64,000 bases of DNA from Pontibacter korlensis (GTDB lineage Bacteria; Bacteroidota; Bacteroidia; Cytophagales; Hymenobacteraceae), in assembly GCF_000973725.1 (NCBI RefSeq), contig NZ_CP009621.1, positions 1,493,501 through 1,557,500 of the forward strand, read 5' to 3'. Below the pieces are notes generated by a model. It did not search any database, was not told where the DNA came from, and worked only from the letters and a program-made list of their open reading frames with translations. Positions 18,095 to 25,807 of this stretch are shown piece by piece (the stretch's first letter is position 1; every line of letters begins with the position of its first letter). The translations under genes and the position numbers were made by a program.

Positions 18095-18507
18095 TAATCC
18101 ACAACAATGTGGTAAACCATGTGGAAAAGGGTGGGTAAGCACAGGGATAACTTACACACCCAAAAATTACACACCAAAAAAGGCATTACACAGAGGGTAA
18201 AAAGTGGATACTGGTGTATAATTATCCTTACACACAGGGCTTTTCCACGTTTGTGCTTCCCGTGGATAAAGAAATACACATAAAGGGGTAATTAGTGGAA
18301 AACACAGCTAAACTTCTGATACAAAAAGAAATAATATTAACATAAAGAAGAGGAGAGTGGTGAAAAACCTTCGGACAGTAAACAAGTTATCAGCAGTACA
18401 CAAACCTGAGTAAAGTTTTCAACTTATAAACAGCCCTAAAAACAAAAGAAGATTCTTTTTAAGAAATCATTTTATAAAAGTTATTAGGTGTCGTAAAGTG
18501 TGGAAAG
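18095..18507. other. Candidate chromosomal replication origin (oriC)
   Basis: A non-coding region with many DnaA-box-like 9-mers (consensus TTATCCACA). TAATCCACA (18095-18103), TTTTCCACA (reverse, 18120-18128) and TTATCCACG (reverse, 18261-18269) match 8 of 9. Seven-of-nine sites include 18108-18116, 18203-18211, 18228-18236, 18241-18249, 18294-18302, 18386-18394 and 18499-18507. A repeated TTACACA motif occurs at 18152, 18167, 18186 and 18228. AT-rich tracts at about 18311-18350 and 18420-18490 could be the unwinding element. A perfect DnaA box lies 3.3 kb away at 21814 and parS 6.7 kb to the left. The call is from sequence pattern and neighbourhood only; strand-skew data are needed. Confidence 0.6.
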
Positions 18508-18623
18508 CTCGGGAAACAGACCTGTGAAGCGCAAAACCGGGCTTACACAAGGCAAGTACACAAGAAGAAAATCTGTATATTTAAAACGCAGAACGAGAAG
18601 AGCTCCACCCAACAAAATAAACT

Positions 18624-20702
18624 ATGCTACTGAATATAGATCTCACACTACCCTTTGAGGAGCCGGTGCTAATATTTACACTGGTGCTTCTGGTCATACT
18701 GGTTGTGCCATATATCCTCAATAAAGTAAGGGTACCAGGAATAGTGGGGCTGATAGTGGCAGGAGTAATTTTGGGACCAAATGGATTGCACATCCTGAAC
18801 AGAGATGCCAGTATCGTACTGTTCGGAACAGTAGGTCTGCTGTACATCATGTTCCAGGCAGGACTTGAGATCGACATGATAGATTTCAAGCGGTACAAAA
18901 TGCGCAGTATCATATTTGGAACATTAACTTTCGCAATACCCATAACGGTAGGTACATTAGTATTTTTATACTTACACGACTACCACATAAAGCCAGCCAT
19001 ACTATTGGCAAGTATGTTTGCTCCACATACGCTGCTAGCTTATCCTATCGTAAGCAGGCTTGGCCTTAGCAAAAACGAAGCAGTGACCTTGACCATAGGA
19101 GGGACACTGATAACTGATACTGCTGTACTCTTTGTTCTGGCTATCATCATCAACTCAACACAAGGGGATACTGGTGCAGCCTTCTGGATATTCATGATCG
19201 TGGAGATGATCATCTTTGTGGCGCTGGTATTATGGTTGTTCCCGAAGATAGCATCGTACATGTTCAAGCAGCTGGAAGGCGAAAAGGGAGCGCAATACAT
19301 CTTCGTACTGACAGTAGTTTTTGCTGCAGCATTCCTTTCCGAAGTGGCTGGTATGGAAGCCATAATCGGAGCGTTCCTTGCAGGCTTGGCACTGAATCCA
19401 CTTATTCCTCATACATCAGCGCTCATGAACAGGATAGAGTTCGTAGGGAATAATATCTTCATTCCGTTCTTCCTGATAAGTACAGGTATGCTGGTTGACC
19501 TGAAAGTGCTGTTCACAGACACCAATGCCATACTGATAGCAGGCACCATAGTCATACTAGCACCTCTCACCAAATACGCAGCAGCATACATCACACAAAA
19601 GATATTTAAGTTTAGTGTACTGCAGCGAAACCTGATATTTGGACTGAGTAGCGCACATGCCGCAGCTACACTGGCTGTAGTACTGGCTGGCTATGACATA
19701 GGCCTTATTGGGGAGAGTGCCCTGAATGGGGCGGTAGTACTCATACTGGTTTCAAGTATGGTAAGCTCTTTCTCTACAGAAAAGGTAGGAAGGACACTGG
19801 CTATATTGGAGAGCAGAAGAAAGCCAGACATCAGCCAGAAACCAGACAGGATACTAGTACCTATAGGCAATCCTAAAACTATTGAAAGCCTGATCGACAT
19901 AGCTATCATGCTGAAGAACCCTGCACATCGGGAGCCAATATATCCATTAGCAGTGGTGATAGATAATGAGCATGCGGAGGAGGAGATATTTAAAAAGAAT
20001 AAGATGCTGCAGGAGGCCATAACCCATGCCTCCGCCACAGATAATGATGTGCAGCTGGTTTCGAAAATAGATGTGAATGTAGCCAGCGGCATACTCAGAG
20101 CAATAAAGGAACTGATGATAACGGAGGTTATATTGGGATGGAACGCCAAAATAACCACGCGCGACAGGATCTTCGGTAGCGTACTTGATAGCATGCTCGA
20201 CAATACAGACGAGATGATCCTGGTATGCAAGATTATTCAGCCGCTGAATACAACAAACCGGATAGTGGTGATAGTACCTACAAACGCGGAACTTGAAAGA
20301 GGCTTTATACGATGGATCAGGAGCGTTAAGCTATTGTCGCAACAACTGGGTGCCCCAGTAGTGTTCCGTGGCCGTAAGCGTACCTTGAACAAGATAAGAG
20401 CAGCAGTACAGGAGAGTAAGCCAACCATAGAAGCAGAGTACAGCCCGTACAAAAACCTTAATGAGTTTGCGACCATGAAATCAGAACTGAAAAAAGATGA
20501 CATGGTGATCGTGATTTCAGCGAGAAAAAGAACTGTGTCTTACAACAGCAACCTGGATTACGTGCCAAGGGTTCTATCCAGAGACTATAAGGACAACAGC
20601 TTTATCGTACTATACCCTGAACAGTATCCGGTATACCAATCGGTGCCACTAAAGGGAGTACCAGTTGCACATGGAAGAGAAGGGCAAGAAGGCGAAGTTT
20701 AA
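18624..20702 (+). CDS. CPA2-family cation:proton antiporter with C-terminal USP-like region
   Basis: A 692-residue protein. The first 390 or so residues form about 12 membrane helices of the Na+/H+ exchanger (CPA2, KefB-like) fold: VRVPGIVGLIVAGVILGPNGL near the start, GTLITDTAVLF in the middle (with an Asp typical of the ion site) and EAIIGAFLAGLALNP. The soluble remainder (about 400-690) has two alpha/beta segments resembling universal stress protein domains (DRILVPIGNP and NRIVVIVPTN). It probably exchanges Na+ or K+ for protons; the ion cannot be decided. It overlaps the DUF4385 gene by 32 bases. It is the first gene right of the candidate origin. Confidence 0.87.
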   Translation: MLLNIDLTLPFEEPVLIFTLVLLVILVVPYILNKVRVPGIVGLIVAGVILGPNGLHILNRDASIVLFGTVGLLYIMFQAGLEIDMIDFKRYKMRSIIFGTLTFAIPITVGTLVFLYLHDYHIKPAILLASMFAPHTLLAYPIVSRLGLSKNEAVTLTIGGTLITDTAVLFVLAIIINSTQGDTGAAFWIFMIVEMIIFVALVLWLFPKIASYMFKQLEGEKGAQYIFVLTVVFAAAFLSEVAGMEAIIGAFLAGLALNPLIPHTSALMNRIEFVGNNIFIPFFLISTGMLVDLKVLFTDTNAILIAGTIVILAPLTKYAAAYITQKIFKFSVLQRNLIFGLSSAHAAATLAVVLAGYDIGLIGESALNGAVVLILVSSMVSSFSTEKVGRTLAILESRRKPDISQKPDRILVPIGNPKTIESLIDIAIMLKNPAHREPIYPLAVVIDNEHAEEEIFKKNKMLQEAITHASATDNDVQLVSKIDVNVASGILRAIKELMITEVILGWNAKITTRDRIFGSVLDSMLDNTDEMILVCKIIQPLNTTNRIVVIVPTNAELERGFIRWIRSVKLLSQQLGAPVVFRGRKRTLNKIRAAVQESKPTIEAEYSPYKNLNEFATMKSELKKDDMVIVISARKRTVSYNSNLDYVPRVLSRDYKDNSFIVLYPEQYPVYQSVPLKGVPVAHGREGQEGEV

Positions 20703-21177
20703 TTACGAGCTCGACTTCGGGAACATAAACTTTAGAGAGCAGCCAAGCTTGTATCGCGTAGGCAAAGGAGAGCAGGGGGTGCTGTTGGTGGAGCCATATA
20801 AGTCAGAGATACTGCCGCATTGGCGGTTTAAAACACCGGAAGTAGCCACAGAGTCATCCGAGAAAATCTATAGTTTATTTCTACAGTACCTGGAGCAAAA
20901 CGACTTTATAGGAGCGGATATGGCCCGCAAATTTCTGCAAATGGGCTATACCCGCAGTAGGAGATACGCAAATCATAAGTCAGGAAAAAAGTATAAAGGA
21001 CCAGTGCCGGAAGATAAAAAAGGGCAGAGTGGAGCACACGGCAGGCAACAGTTGCCTGTAGATCCTGATCCAGTAAAAGCCGCTTCAGCAGCCATATTCA
21101 AGGAAAAGTGGGACTTGGCAAAACAGAACCCAGAGTATATCAGGCAGATGGAGATCTTCGAAAAGAAGTATGAATAG
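20671..21177 (+). CDS. DUF4385 family protein
   Basis: A 168-residue soluble basic protein. The block YRVGKGEQGVLLVEPYKSEI followed by LPHWRFKTPEVA and DMARKFLQMGYTRSRRYANH is characteristic of DUF4385, a family of unknown function found across bacteria. The ATG at 20671 is used; a TTG two codons earlier is possible. The start lies inside the end of the antiporter gene, so translation is probably coupled. The Arg/Lys-rich middle could bind nucleic acid, but that is inference only. Confidence 0.75.
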   Translation: MEEKGKKAKFNYELDFGNINFREQPSLYRVGKGEQGVLLVEPYKSEILPHWRFKTPEVATESSEKIYSLFLQYLEQNDFIGADMARKFLQMGYTRSRRYANHKSGKKYKGPVPEDKKGQSGAHGRQQLPVDPDPVKAASAAIFKEKWDLAKQNPEYIRQMEIFEKKYE

Positions 21178-21221
21178 CCAAATCAAAGGAAAAAGTAAAA
21201 CCTAAGAAAAGGTAAAAAACG

Positions 21222-21229
21222 TATCTTTG
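21222..21229 (+). promoter_or_regulatory. -7 element upstream of the acidic hypothetical protein
   Basis: TATCTTTG matches TAnnTTTG, 25 bases before the start at 21255. No clear -33 element. Confidence 0.5.
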
Positions 21230-21254
21230 CACATATAAAAAATCACTATTGAAC

Positions 21255-21713
21255 ATGATCAATAAAGACATCAGGTTGGGCAAAGGGCTTGGTAAGATCA
21301 AGTTTGGCCTGACAATGGACGAGGTAGAGGAACTGATAGGGGAGCCAGAAGAAGTTGAGGAATCTGATGAAGAAGATGAGTTTGAGCACCAAGCCTGGAA
21401 CTACTGGGAAGAAGGCTACTCTCTATACTTCGACAAAGAAGATGACTACCGCCTTAGCTGCATTGAAACAGCCAACCGCGAAGTGCAGATTTTCGGGGAG
21501 CGCGTTTTTGAAATGAGCCGAGAGCAGATCCTGCAGCTTTTCGCTGACCACGACATCTCCAACCCGGAAGAAGAGGAAGCCGAAACAGGCGAGACTCGTA
21601 TCTCTTTCGAAAAGGAGATGATCGACCTGTACTTCGACGAAGATCAGCTGATCGCAGTTAACTTCGGAGTATTCATTAACGATGACCTGGAAGTAGTTTG
21701 GCCTGAGAAATAG
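21255..21713 (+). CDS. Acidic conserved hypothetical protein
   Basis: A 152-residue, highly acidic soluble protein. It contains two similar halves: LGKIKFGLTMDEVEELIGEP at the N-terminus and a later MSREQILQLFADHDI, each followed by strand segments ending in a Tyr-Phe-Asp-(Lys/Glu)-(Glu/Asp) stretch (LYFDKED, LYFDEDQ). The first half resembles the 'G-hth-x-E-x-x-x-x-G-x-P' pattern of BamE-like or SmpA-like small folds, but there is no signal peptide, so I give no function. The ATG at 21255 is preferred over a TTG at 21249. It has its own promoter-like element and a terminator. Confidence 0.7.
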   Translation: MINKDIRLGKGLGKIKFGLTMDEVEELIGEPEEVEESDEEDEFEHQAWNYWEEGYSLYFDKEDDYRLSCIETANREVQIFGERVFEMSREQILQLFADHDISNPEEEEAETGETRISFEKEMIDLYFDEDQLIAVNFGVFINDDLEVVWPEK

Positions 21714-21748
21714 GAGCTAGATAAACTATATCTTGAAGTATAAGACCG

Positions 21749-21779
21749 ACCCTGGCTGTAATAAGTCAGGGTTTTTTCT
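21749..21779 (+). terminator. Terminator after the acidic hypothetical protein
   Basis: ACCCTG and CAGGGT pair around a short inner helix, followed by a run of T from 21772. Confidence 0.75.
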
Positions 21780-21813
21780 TGTCTAAAAACAAAGCAAGTA
21801 CTGAAGGGAAAGC

Positions 21814-21822
21814 TGTGGATAA
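21814..21822 (-). other. Perfect DnaA box
   Basis: TGTGGATAA is the exact complement of TTATCCACA and lies in an intergenic spacer, about 3.3 kb from the candidate origin cluster. Confidence 0.5.
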
Positions 21823-21904
21823 GAAAACAGTAAAGCCTGCAGGAGTAGTAGAAAGGCCTATATTCGTAAGAATATAAACGAAAAAATACACAATGGAGTG
21901 TAAC

Positions 21905-21936
21905 AAAAAAGCCCGACATTTCTGCCGGGCTTTTTT
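21905..21936. terminator. Bidirectional terminator between convergent genes
   Basis: AAAAAAGCCCG and CGGGCTTTTTT form an 11-bp stem with A/T tracts on both sides, between the acidic hypothetical gene and the reverse-strand PiT gene. Confidence 0.85.
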
Positions 21937-21955
21937 GTTATCAATGTAAAGAGTC

Positions 21956-23092
21956 TTATTTGAAGAAGAAGTTAATCAGCTCTTCCTGAATAACAGGGTT
22001 GATGGCAACAGCCAGTATAATTGAGATGACCAGACCAATTGTAACAGAAAGAATGTCCTTACCAATCAGGTTGAAGGTCTTAGCAAACTTTACAGATGAA
22101 TCATGGGCGCGTAAGCGCATACCAAGCTCACGACCGGCAAGCAAACCAACAAACACCCATGTAGTACTCATCGGGATGTTGTTTACTTCCTTGAAGTAGT
22201 AAAGGATGATAGAGTATACCAAGTCAATGATGGTGGCGCTTCGTACATCACGTACCTCAGACTTCTCGTTGATGATACCTTGTATCTTGTCTCCTTTCTG
22301 GTAGAACAAGAAGCCAAGGCCCAGGAAGATAAACAGAGCAAAGGCAGAGAACTCAACTACATCAAGCTGTCGGGGCAGGTACACAGCTACGTTAGCCAAA
22401 TCCTGCGCCAACCAAGTATGCCACAGGAAGCCACTAATTACCCACTGTGCTACAGTCCAAGCACCATGTGCCTCACCTTTCACCAGCTTCTTGATCACCT
22501 TAGTTAGCACCAGGTAAATGATTAAGGCAGCAACAAAAGCAGCAACATAACCCATTAAACTTTTGCTCACCATACTTACGATAGCACCGGAGCTAACTGT
22601 AAACACGCTCAAAAGCATGAACGTAGTTGAAACAGGTATGCGCAGGCGTGTTAAAAGCAACAGGATAATAGGAGCTGCAAGCTGCAGGTACACAAAGTTG
22701 TCTATCGTCTGGTCGAATCCTTTGGATGCTAAGCGTTGGTAGGTAACATCACCATTAAAAACATACCAGCTGTAGAATACAGTACCCAGGAAGATGGAAC
22801 CCATAAAGAGCCATTGCCAGTACCATTTTTTATCCTCGTTGGATACGATGAACGTACCAATTGTTTGGATACTATCGTTAGCGATAGCCGAGTAGCCGGC
22901 AAAGGCAAAGCCTACCCACATAGCAATAGAAGCATAAGGATAAACCACACCGGCTAGAATAAGAGCAAACGCAATAAAGTAAAGGAATTTTTTCTCCTTG
23001 CGGATGACAATATCAAGAGCACTATAGCGCCTTCTGAACTTGTAAGGCTTGATAGGGGCTACATGCTTTTTTCCTTTTTTGACTTTGGCCAT
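21956..23092 (-). CDS. PiT-family (inorganic phosphate transporter-like) permease
   Basis: A 378-residue integral membrane protein with about ten helices and an internal duplication. Each half carries a PiT-like pair of motifs: AIANDSIQTIGT (about 69-80) with IPVSTTF in the first half, and AQDLANVAVYL with NIPMSTTW in the second. In PiT proteins the 'G-A-N-D' and 'P-x-S-T-T' loops form the phosphate/cation site. Here the Gly and some positions differ, so the substrate may not be phosphate. A basic N-terminus (MAKVKKGKKH) is probably cytoplasmic. It is monocistronic with a promoter-like element at 23127-23134. Confidence 0.72.
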   Translation of the reverse strand: MAKVKKGKKHVAPIKPYKFRRRYSALDIVIRKEKKFLYFIAFALILAGVVYPYASIAMWVGFAFAGYSAIANDSIQTIGTFIVSNEDKKWYWQWLFMGSIFLGTVFYSWYVFNGDVTYQRLASKGFDQTIDNFVYLQLAAPIILLLLTRLRIPVSTTFMLLSVFTVSSGAIVSMVSKSLMGYVAAFVAALIIYLVLTKVIKKLVKGEAHGAWTVAQWVISGFLWHTWLAQDLANVAVYLPRQLDVVEFSAFALFIFLGLGFLFYQKGDKIQGIINEKSEVRDVRSATIIDLVYSIILYYFKEVNNIPMSTTWVFVGLLAGRELGMRLRAHDSSVKFAKTFNLIGKDILSVTIGLVISIILAVAINPVIQEELINFFFK

Positions 23093-23126
23093 TAGTTAAA
23101 AATATAGAAAAGTATAAAAAACGGTG

Positions 23127-23134
23127 CAAAGGTA
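23127..23134 (-). promoter_or_regulatory. -7 element for the PiT-family gene
   Basis: Reverse strand reads TACCTTTG (TAnnTTTG), 34 bases before the start codon. Confidence 0.5.
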
Positions 23135-23314
23135 CTTTAAAGCAAAGTTATGATTCTAGGTCTAATGTTAAGAAATTGTTAATACAAACCATGTAATTGC
23201 AAGAGCATAGCTGTAGCAACGAAAGCGATGAAAAATTGAAGAACAAAAGGCCTGCTGAAACCTGCAAACATAAAATCTGTACCTGTAGCGTAGCAAAATC
23301 AAGCACTAAAAAGC

Positions 23315-23322
23315 TATATTTG
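23315..23322 (+). promoter_or_regulatory. -7 element almost touching the glyS start codon
   Basis: TATATTTG fits TAnnTTTG and ends only four bases before the ATG at 23327, so transcription would begin at or next to the start codon (leaderless mRNA). Confidence 0.45.
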
Positions 23323-23326
23323 CGAC

Positions 23327-24829
23327 ATGGCGACTCAAGAAAAAACACCTGTAGAAAACGCTCAGTTGAAAGACATTATCTCACATGCGAAAGAGTATGG
23401 TTTCATATTCCCGTCGAGTGAGATATATGATGGCCTGCAAGCCGTGTACGACTACGGCCAAATGGGCGTGGAGCTGAAAAATAACATCAAGAACCTGTGG
23501 TGGAAAAGTATGACACAGCTGAACCAGAACGTAGTAGGTCTGGATGCTGCCATCTTTATGCACCCACTGGTTTGGAAGGCCTCTGGCCACGTGGATAGCT
23601 TTAACGATCCGATGATAGATAACAAGGATTCGAAGAAGCGCTACCGTGCCGATGTGATGATAGAAGAAAAAGCTGCTCAGTATGAAAATGAGGGCGACGT
23701 AGAAAGAGCGAAAGCTTTAACTGCTGAGATGGGACGCTTATTAGAGGCAGAAGATCTTAATGGCGTGCGTGAGCTGATTATACGTGAAGACATCAAATGC
23801 CCTGTATCAGGTACTGCCAACTGGACAGAGGTACGTCAGTTTAACCTGATGTTCTCCACACAGGTTGGTTCTGTGGCTGAAGATGCCAGCACTATTTACC
23901 TGCGCCCTGAAACAGCACAGGGTATTTTTGTGAACTTCCTTAATGTGCAAAAGACAGGCCGAATGAAGGTGCCTTTCGGTATTGCACAAATTGGTAAGGC
24001 CTTCCGTAACGAGATTGTAGCACGTCAGTTCATCTTCCGTATGCGCGAGTTTGAACAAATGGAGATGCAATTCTTTGTGCGCCCTGGCACTGAAATGGAG
24101 TGGTATGAGAAATGGAGAGACACACGCCGCAAGTGGCACGAGGCTATTGGTGTGCCAACCGACAAGCTACGCTTCCACGACCACGATAAGCTGGCGCATT
24201 ATGCAAATGCTGCCCTTGATATTGAGTTCGAATTCCCGTTTGGTTTCAAAGAGGTAGAAGGCATCCACTCCCGCACTGACTTTGACCTGACGCAGCACCA
24301 GGAGCTGAGCCGCAAAAAGCTTCAGTACTTTGATAACGACCTGAACGAGGAGGGCAAGCCGTACGGAAACTATGTTCCTTATGTAATCGAAACATCCGTA
24401 GGTGCTGACCGACTGTTCCTGATGGTACTGTGCAGCGCTTATACTGAAGAAGAAATCACAGAAGGAGACAGCACGAAGAGCCGAACTTTCCTGAAGTTGC
24501 ATCCAGCATTGGCTCCTGTTAAGGCTGCTATACTTCCGCTAACGAAAAAAGACGGCTTGCCAGAGAAAGCTACCGAGATCTTCGATTCTCTGAAGTATGA
24601 CTTCAACATGATCTACGAAGAGCGCGATAGCATTGGCAAGCGTTATACACGCCAGGACCTGATTGGTACACCATTCTGTATAGCAGTGGACCACCAGACA
24701 CTGGAAGACAATACTGTTACCGTGCGTGACAGAGATACACGTGAGCAAGTGCGCATGCCAATCAGTGAGCTACATAGTTACATTAACAAAGCAGTTAGCT
24801 ACAGAAGCATTTTTGAGCAACTAGCATAA
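23327..24829 (+). CDS. glyS: Glycine--tRNA ligase (class II, homodimeric type)
   Basis: A 500-residue glycyl-tRNA synthetase of the alpha2 type, which charges tRNA-Gly. Features in order: KEYGFIFPSSEIYDGL and the YDYGQMGVELKNN start of the catalytic domain; class II motif 2, FRNEIVARQFIFRMREFEQ (about 226-244); motif 3, ETSVGADRLFLMVL (about 355); and an anticodon-binding domain from about 390 with LAPVKAAILPL and DRDTREQVR. The length is normal. The first ten residues (MATQEKTPVE) are extra relative to the usual start and could be non-essential. A strong terminator follows. Confidence 0.95.
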   Translation: MATQEKTPVENAQLKDIISHAKEYGFIFPSSEIYDGLQAVYDYGQMGVELKNNIKNLWWKSMTQLNQNVVGLDAAIFMHPLVWKASGHVDSFNDPMIDNKDSKKRYRADVMIEEKAAQYENEGDVERAKALTAEMGRLLEAEDLNGVRELIIREDIKCPVSGTANWTEVRQFNLMFSTQVGSVAEDASTIYLRPETAQGIFVNFLNVQKTGRMKVPFGIAQIGKAFRNEIVARQFIFRMREFEQMEMQFFVRPGTEMEWYEKWRDTRRKWHEAIGVPTDKLRFHDHDKLAHYANAALDIEFEFPFGFKEVEGIHSRTDFDLTQHQELSRKKLQYFDNDLNEEGKPYGNYVPYVIETSVGADRLFLMVLCSAYTEEEITEGDSTKSRTFLKLHPALAPVKAAILPLTKKDGLPEKATEIFDSLKYDFNMIYEERDSIGKRYTRQDLIGTPFCIAVDHQTLEDNTVTVRDRDTREQVRMPISELHSYINKAVSYRSIFEQLA

Positions 24830-24852
24830 GTATAGATATCGAATTAGCAGGA

Positions 24853-24889
24853 GAGGCAGCTCGGTTTACCCGTGGCTGCCTCTTTTTTT
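24853..24889 (+). terminator. Rho-independent terminator after glyS
   Basis: GAGGCAGC and GCTGCCTC pair around a 14-base loop, followed by seven T. Confidence 0.88.
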
Positions 24890-25458
24890 ATTCCCTGTAA
24901 AAAATGCAGCCTTTCTAACAATCACCTTAAAGCATAAGCTTTTCAGAAGCTAAGTTTTAAACCGGCTTTCTACCGAACAGTTTTTCGTCTCTCAACCATA
25001 TCAGTTCATACTGATTGTCGGTAGCTACATCAGAAAACCCATAGAAAATTTGAGCAGGCATCGAACTTCTAACATTGCTCTACAGAGTACATCTAGACGG
25101 CATTAGGATAACCTATCAACACAGTAGTTTTTGCAGGATTACCAAGCCCCAAGTTTTAGTTTGATATAATAAAAGCCGAAACAGCCTTCTATTATTGACA
25201 TCTTCAATACACCAAAATGGAGGGAAACTTCTTTAAGTGCATAAATTATGTTAAGTATTATAGCGTAACTTTTGTTGATAAATCACCTCCACCACTTGTG
25301 TAAAACAAATGGGCACGGGAAAAGTACAAGATTTAAAAAAGCTAATAATCAGTGCAATTGAGCTGAAGGTAAGCATGATTTGAATATGTTAATGCACAAG
25401 AGTTATGGTGGTTTACTAACTTAAACAGGCAGTATGCCAAAACGTACAAAGCCTACTG
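24890..25458. other. Intergenic stretch without a recognisable gene
   Basis: About 570 AT-rich bases with only very short open frames. A nested inverted repeat lies at 24970-25024: CTACCGA/TCGGTAG outside and ATCAGT/ACTGAT inside with a four-base loop, which could fold in RNA but has no obvious promoter or terminator. Nothing else is identifiable. Confidence 0.5.
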
Positions 25459-25466
25459 TAGATTTG
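25459..25466 (+). promoter_or_regulatory. -7 element for the 55-residue gene
   Basis: TAGATTTG fits TAnnTTTG, 34 bases before the ATG at 25501. Confidence 0.45.
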
Positions 25467-25500
25467 CCGTACATACAAGCAGAACCAAACTAGAATAGTC

Positions 25501-25668
25501 ATGTCCAAATCAGATAACAACGAGCATAGTTTGAAAGAAGAGAACCCTTGCTGGAAAGGCTATGAACCAGTAGGCACAAAGGAGAAAGACGGCAAAACAG
25601 TGCCTAACTGTGTGCCAAAGAATGATTCCTCCAGTGGTTCCTCCTCATCCTCAAATAAGAAAAGCTAA
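25501..25668 (+). CDS. Small conserved CWKGYE/NCVPK protein
   Basis: A 55-residue protein. Its centre, NPCWKGYEPVGTKEKDGK followed by VPNCVPK, is a pattern I recognise from small proteins and protein ends in many bacteria and phages, with two Cys (16 and 34) about 18 residues apart. The tail is a Ser-rich linker (SSSGSSSSS) ending NKKS. A promoter-like element lies upstream and a terminator downstream, so it is a real monocistronic gene. Its function is unknown. In phages this motif is found in virion-related proteins, but nothing phage-like surrounds it here. Confidence 0.7.
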   Translation: MSKSDNNEHSLKEENPCWKGYEPVGTKEKDGKTVPNCVPKNDSSSGSSSSSNKKS

Positions 25669-25690
25669 AAGAAATTAGATACAGCACCTA

Positions 25691-25719
25691 AAGCCCCGGC
25701 TCTGGCTGGGGTTCTTTTG
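25691..25719 (+). terminator. Terminator after the small gene
   Basis: AGCCCC and GGGGTT arms, then CTTTTGTTTT. Confidence 0.6.
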
Positions 25720-25781
25720 TTTTATACACACTCAATGGAAGGATTACCGGCTGATTACCTGCGGCGTGCGCAAAAAAAACG

Positions 25782-25789
25782 TACCTTTG
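25782..25789 (+). promoter_or_regulatory. -7 element for the RND/MMPL transporter gene
   Basis: TACCTTTG fits TAnnTTTG and lies 18 bases before the ATG at 25808. It supports that start over an in-frame GTG at 25766 lying upstream of the element. Confidence 0.55.
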
Positions 25790-25807
25790 CCGAATTGTAG
25801 CCGGATC

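Noticed and set aside
18141..18150. Apparent DnaA box in AGGGATAACTT
   Set aside because: Only six of nine positions match, too few to count.
18022..18279. 85-codon reverse open frame in the candidate origin
   Set aside because: Odd composition and overlap with the DnaA-box cluster; no family resemblance.
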